DNA of 8,180 bases from CAZAGT01 sp964484515 (GTDB lineage Bacteria; Desulfobacterota; DSM-4660; Desulfatiglandales; HGW-15): assembly GCA_964484515.1 (NCBI GenBank), contig CAZAGT010000230.1, positions 1 through 8,180 of the forward strand, read 5' to 3'. Both the position numbers and the translations under genes were made by a program. How positions within the stretch are numbered: the stretch's first letter is position 1; every line of letters begins with the position of its first letter. A model generated the notes under the pieces. That model saw only the letters and a program-made list of their open reading frames with translations. It was not told the DNA's origin and ran no database searches. This document shows positions 5,437 through 8,180 of the stretch, in pieces.

Positions 5437-6285
5437 TCATCCAGCATCAACACCCAGCAAATGGGCGGCGTTTTCGCCGGCGATCTTCTTGAGAGACCGC
5501 TTGGGCAGCCCGGCCGCGTCCATCTCGGCCAAGTATCGACTCGGGCTCAGCAGAGGGTAATCGGAGCCCATGACGATCCGGTCATCTCCAAGGATTTCAA
5601 CGGCCAACCGGTATATTCCCTCCTCATACAGATAGGGTGAGGCGGCGGTATCAAACCACGCGTTGTGGAGGACCTCTTTGACCTCCTTCTTCATCAGGGC
5701 GTAAAAGAACAGCCCGCCCCCCCAATGGGCGAGAACAATCTTGTTTTTCGGATAAGCTTTTAGAAACCTGTAGGTCTGTGCCAGCGTCATTGGGTTTTTT
5801 CCCGGGTAATCGTGTCCCACCGGCTCGTTGGTATGGACCAGGACCGGGACATCGAAACGCTCGCAGAGCCTCATGATCTCAGCCGTTGCATACCTCGGCT
5901 CGGTCAGGGAGTCTGTGCTGTAGACCGCGAGCTCCCCCACCCCAGACAAACCGGAGGCGAGACACCGCTCGGCCTCGATAACCGCATGGGAAGAAAGGGG
6001 GGAAAAGCAACACAGGCCGATCAACCTGTCGGGATGGCGTTGAACCGACTCAATGATATGATCATTGTGGCGGCGGTAATGGTCGGGGTTTTCCCAGGGG
6101 AACCCAAAAATCACTGACTTATGCACCCCGGCCTCGTCCATGCTCCGAAGGAGATCTTCCCGATCCACAAGCCGCGATCGAGACGAGCCGTAGAGGCGTT
6201 CAAAGGCCGGTTCAGCTGCGAAGAATGCTCTCTTGGTTTCTCTGAAGAACGAGGGGAATATGTGGGTGTGAAAATCTATGATCAT
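5437..6285 (-). CDS. Metal-dependent amidohydrolase (amidohydrolase_2 family)
   Basis: A complete 282-residue cytoplasmic TIM-barrel hydrolase of the amidohydrolase_2 family (PF04909), which includes aminocarboxymuconate decarboxylase-like and lactonase-like enzymes; the substrate cannot be told from the sequence. Metal-site residues are visible: H6 and H8 in DFHTH, H151 in VLVHTNEP, H187 in LAHWGG and D242 in MGSDYP. E118 in GVGELAVY is a further conserved acidic position. The C-terminal ENAAHLLG is the usual family end. The start ATG (6285-6283) overlaps the TAA of the upstream thioredoxin-like gene as TAATG, and the ribosome-binding site is weak, so translation is probably coupled to that gene. 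The two genes form one unit. Length and motifs are normal and the frame is intact. Confidence 0.9.
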   Translation of the reverse strand: MIIDFHTHIFPSFFRETKRAFFAAEPAFERLYGSSRSRLVDREDLLRSMDEAGVHKSVIFGFPWENPDHYRRHNDHIIESVQRHPDRLIGLCCFSPLSSHAVIEAERCLASGLSGVGELAVYSTDSLTEPRYATAEIMRLCERFDVPVLVHTNEPVGHDYPGKNPMTLAQTYRFLKAYPKNKIVLAHWGGGLFFYALMKKEVKEVLHNAWFDTAASPYLYEEGIYRLAVEILGDDRIVMGSDYPLLSPSRYLAEMDAAGLPKRSLKKIAGENAAHLLGVDAG

Positions 6286-6797
6286 TAAAGCACTTTTTGC
6301 AGCGCCTTCTCAACCTCTCCCAAATCAAATCCCTTATGCCGATCAACAATCATTCCGTCACGGTCTATGATGAAGAGGGTGGGGATCTCCAGCCTTACCC
6401 CGCGGAAGTATTCGTCTGTCACGTGTTCCGTCCCCCGCAGGATCCGGTAGTTGATCTTGCGCCGCTTCTTGAACTCCAACAGGGAAAGGTTGTCGAGCTT
6501 CTCAGGATCATCCAAGGAAATACTGAGCACGACAAGGCCCTTACTCTTATATTTCTCTTGAAGCTGAACCATCTGAGGGATCGCCCTGAGGCAAGGGACG
6601 CACCAAACGGCCCAAAAATCGAGGATAACCACACTGCCCCGATACTGCTCGAGGGTCACTTTGTTTCCGGATAGATCCGGCAGGGTAAAATCCGGCGCCT
6701 TTTGGGATCCAAAGGCGCTCCCGAATGCTCCGATACAGAGAAGACAAGCCATCAGACACGCAATGAGGAAAGGCCTTGGTCGAAAATCGGGATGCAT
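6285..6797 (-). CDS. TlpA/ResA-like exported thioredoxin-fold protein
   Basis: A 170-residue thioredoxin-fold protein of the TlpA/ResA/AhpC-TSA group, which act as thiol-disulfide oxidoreductases in the periplasm, for example reducing apocytochrome c or metal chaperones. Residues 9-26 form a hydrophobic signal segment, with likely cleavage near SAFG-SQ. The mature part opens with APDFTLPDLSG, followed by VVILDFWAVWCVPC; the redox-active CVPC cysteines are C66 and C69. The cis-proline is P139 in EIPTLFIIDRDG. The ATG at 6797 is preferred because GGGAGG (6805-6810, minus strand) lies 7 nt upstream and it gives a clean signal peptide; an upstream ATG at 6899 would add 34 unlikely residues. The gene is first in a unit with the amidohydrolase (TAATG overlap) and divergent from the Memo-family gene. 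The absence of cytochrome-maturation genes nearby leaves the partner unknown. Confidence 0.9.
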   Translation of the reverse strand: MHPDFRPRPFLIACLMACLLCIGAFGSAFGSQKAPDFTLPDLSGNKVTLEQYRGSVVILDFWAVWCVPCLRAIPQMVQLQEKYKSKGLVVLSISLDDPEKLDNLSLLEFKKRRKINYRILRGTEHVTDEYFRGVRLEIPTLFIIDRDGMIVDRHKGFDLGEVEKALQKVL

Positions 6798-6922
6798 CTT
6801 TATTCCTCCCAAAATAGAGTGGGTCACTATCGATAACGCGCTTGAGCAAGAAATTGGTGCCCGAAACCCCGAGTTATAAGCCGGAGCGACACAAATCACA
6901 TTCAGCGGCGGGTCCCGAAATC

Positions 6923-6971
6923 TTGAGACATGTTGAAAAGGATTTCATTATCTATTTCATGAGCCTATAAT
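6923..6971 (+). promoter_or_regulatory. Possible sigma-70-type promoter(s) for the Memo-family gene
   Basis: TTGAGA (6923-6928), a 17-bp spacer and CATTAT (6946-6951) make a fair -35/-10 pair. A perfect TATAAT follows at 6966-6971, but without a good -35 at 17 bp. Either would transcribe toward the gene at 7166 with a leader of roughly 190-210 nt. The leader region holds the words CTCGAGGTGCGAGGCTGGAGG but no riboswitch that I recognise. Confidence 0.35.
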
Positions 6972-7154
6972 TTGCAAGGAATTTTGTCCGCCCGGAGATG
7001 CCGTCGCAAGAGATCCATATCCAACGCTTCCGAGATTTCGAGGAATAAAATGTACAAGGCTCGAGGTGCGAGGCTGGAGGAAAAACGACAAAGTTCCCGG
7101 AAAGAACGGTTCTCAAGGGCAAGAGGCCATTTGCCGGTGGGACACGGATTCAAA

Positions 7155-7163
7155 AGAGGTGAT
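7155..7163 (+). promoter_or_regulatory. Strong ribosome-binding site fixing the Memo-gene start
   Basis: AGAGGTGAT is nearly a full complement of the 16S rRNA 3' end and is placed right before the ATG at 7166, with 7 nt between GAGG and the start. It decides this start over internal alternatives and supports keeping the N-terminal signal-like segment. Confidence 0.7.
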
Positions 7164-7165
7164 AT

Positions 7166-8086
7166 ATGGCGATACGACGAACCTACATCCTTACCACCCT
7201 GATGTTGTGCGTGCTGCTCGTCGGTTTTGGCGCCGCGAGCGCGGTGGATAAGGAGCGCGCTAATGCGCGCGCTTCCATCCTGGCGGGGACGTGGTATCCT
7301 GCAAACCCGGATCGATTAGCCCAAACGATCCAGAATTACCTCGCCGAAGCCAAGGCTATTAGACTCTCCGAAGACATTAAGGCCCTGATCGTCCCTCACG
7401 CCGGGTATGTGTACTCCGGCCACGTGGCGGCGCAAGCCTACAGACTCCTCCAAGACAAGCACTTCACAAAGGTCATCATGGTGGGGCCCAGCCATCACGT
7501 CGGGTTTGAAGGCGCTTCCGTCAACCTCCAGCCGGCCTATGAGACCCCCTTGGGTCCCATACCTGTGGATCAGGAACTCGGGCGCAGGATCATCGATGCC
7601 GATAAGGCGATCAGCTGGGTCCCGGAAGCCCATGCCCGGGAGCACTGCTTGGAGATCCAGTTGCCCTTTCTGCAGGTCGTCCTGCGTGATTTTCAGATCG
7701 TCCCCATCCTGATGGGGCGGCAGGACTTCAAGACTTCCTCCATGTTGGCTCAGAGCCTCACAAGGGTGCTCAAACAGACCACCAACACCCTCATCTTGGC
7801 TAGTACGGACCTTTCACACTTCCACTCTTACGACCGCGCCAAAGAACTGGACGGGGCCTTTGCCGAACGCATCCGGGCCTTCGATCCCCAGGGGCTTTCA
7901 AACGCCCTCTCTTCCGGCCAATGTGAGGCGTGCGGCGGGGGACCGACCATCGCGGTCCTACTTGCCGCGCGAGCGCTTGGTGCCGATCAGGCGGTCATCC
8001 TCAAATGTGCGAACTCTGGCGATGTAACCGGTGATAAACGCCGCGTCGTCGGCTACCTGTCGGCTGCCTTGCTCAAGGGCCGGTAA
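7166..8086 (+). CDS. amrB: AmmeMemoRadiSam system protein B / Memo family, predicted exported
   Basis: A 306-residue Memo-family protein (PF01875), called AmmeMemoRadiSam system protein B in bacteria. The fold is related to extradiol dioxygenases; human MEMO1 binds a metal (reported as copper or iron) through two histidines and a cysteine. Here PHAGYVYSGH (77-86) gives H78, GPSHHVG (107-113) gives H110/H111, and CGGGPT (256-261) gives C256, so the metal set is present. Other family motifs are EHCLEIQLPFLQ (159-170) and STDLSHFHSY (213-222). The unusual part is the N-terminus: RRTYILTTLMLCVLLVGFGAAS looks like a signal peptide or anchor, placing the domain in the periplasm, while most members are cytoplasmic. 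The strong ribosome-binding site supports this start. The usual partners amrA (AMMECR1) and amrS (radical SAM) are not visible, although sequence beyond 8180 is unseen. The divergent tlpA-like gene is also exported. Confidence 0.92.
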   Translation: MAIRRTYILTTLMLCVLLVGFGAASAVDKERANARASILAGTWYPANPDRLAQTIQNYLAEAKAIRLSEDIKALIVPHAGYVYSGHVAAQAYRLLQDKHFTKVIMVGPSHHVGFEGASVNLQPAYETPLGPIPVDQELGRRIIDADKAISWVPEAHAREHCLEIQLPFLQVVLRDFQIVPILMGRQDFKTSSMLAQSLTRVLKQTTNTLILASTDLSHFHSYDRAKELDGAFAERIRAFDPQGLSNALSSGQCEACGGGPTIAVLLAARALGADQAVILKCANSGDVTGDKRRVVGYLSAALLKGR

Positions 8087-8112
8087 CCCTCCACCAGCTC
8101 AACGAAACACTT

Positions 8113-8180
8113 ATGAGGCTGTCGGAAAACGCCCATCTGCTGCGTTACCCTCATCCCTCGTCATTGCGGCGTACTTCTAT
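8113..8180. repeat. Start of a dispersed intergenic repeat (runs off the window)
   Basis: The segment beginning GAGGCTGTCGGAAAACG and continuing with CATCTGCTGCGTTACC and GTCATTGCGGCGTACTTC matches, from memory, a repeat seen many times in delta-type genomes downstream of genes. No internal partner copy exists in this window and the element is cut by the window edge, so its length and structure cannot be judged. Confidence 0.45.

Noticed and set aside
6866..6884. TTATAAC as a -10 box for the tlpA-like gene on the minus strand
   Set aside because: No acceptable -35 box is present at the right distance.
1..8180. CRISPR arrays, tRNA or rRNA genes, toxin-antitoxin or restriction systems
   Set aside because: No regularly spaced repeats, cloverleaf-like sequences or matching protein motifs were seen on either strand.

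Overview
The window looks like chromosomal DNA from a Gram-negative, flagellated bacterium. A member of the former Deltaproteobacteria (Desulfobacterota or Syntrophobacteria type) fits best. This rests on tandem flagellar motB-like genes behind a sigma-54-type promoter, outer-envelope proteins (a lipoprotein and OmpA-like domains), a TlpA-like thioredoxin, a Memo/AmrB protein, and dispersed intergenic repeats of a kind I recall from such genomes. The taxonomic guess is inference; no rRNA or marker gene is present.

Layout. (1) 165-1689, minus strand: two adjacent MotB/OmpA-family stator genes overlapping by 8 nt, read from a -24/-12 promoter at 1754-1769. No motA lies upstream in this window. 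(2) 1690-2246: this promoter plus a TTCGAA-rich inverted repeat (1886-2084). (3) 2247-2618, plus strand: a small cyclophilin-like (TM1367/DUF369-type) protein. (4) 2619-3590: a graveyard of fragments, with a piece of a DUF1614 membrane-protein gene (minus) joined to the C-terminal end of an IS91-type transposase (plus), followed by palindromic intergenic sequence. (5) 3591-5278: a lipoprotein gene (minus) followed by a small membrane-protein gene broken by an in-frame stop, then an AT-rich intergenic stretch and a plus-strand membrane-protein gene that stops early. This block is bounded by two direct copies (3518-3590 and 5253-5326) of a 73-74 bp sequence, about 85% identical by hand alignment, and both broken genes end at or very near these copies. 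(6) 5437-6797, minus strand: a two-gene unit of an exported TlpA-like thioredoxin and a metal-dependent amidohydrolase, coupled through a TAATG stop-start overlap. (7) 7166-8086, plus strand: an AmrB/Memo-family protein with an N-terminal signal-like segment, divergent from tlpA. (8) 8113-8180: the start of what appears to be a dispersed repeat.

How the genes relate: the motB pair belongs to flagellar stator function. The thioredoxin-like protein and the Memo protein are both predicted to leave the cytoplasm and share a divergent intergenic region; any functional link is speculation. The middle of the window is mostly decayed or rearranged DNA. I found no convincing multi-gene defence, biosynthetic or mobile system. 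The most worthwhile leads are the direct-repeat-bounded block with two broken genes, the exported Memo protein without its usual partners, and the sigma-54 promoter in front of motB genes lacking motA.
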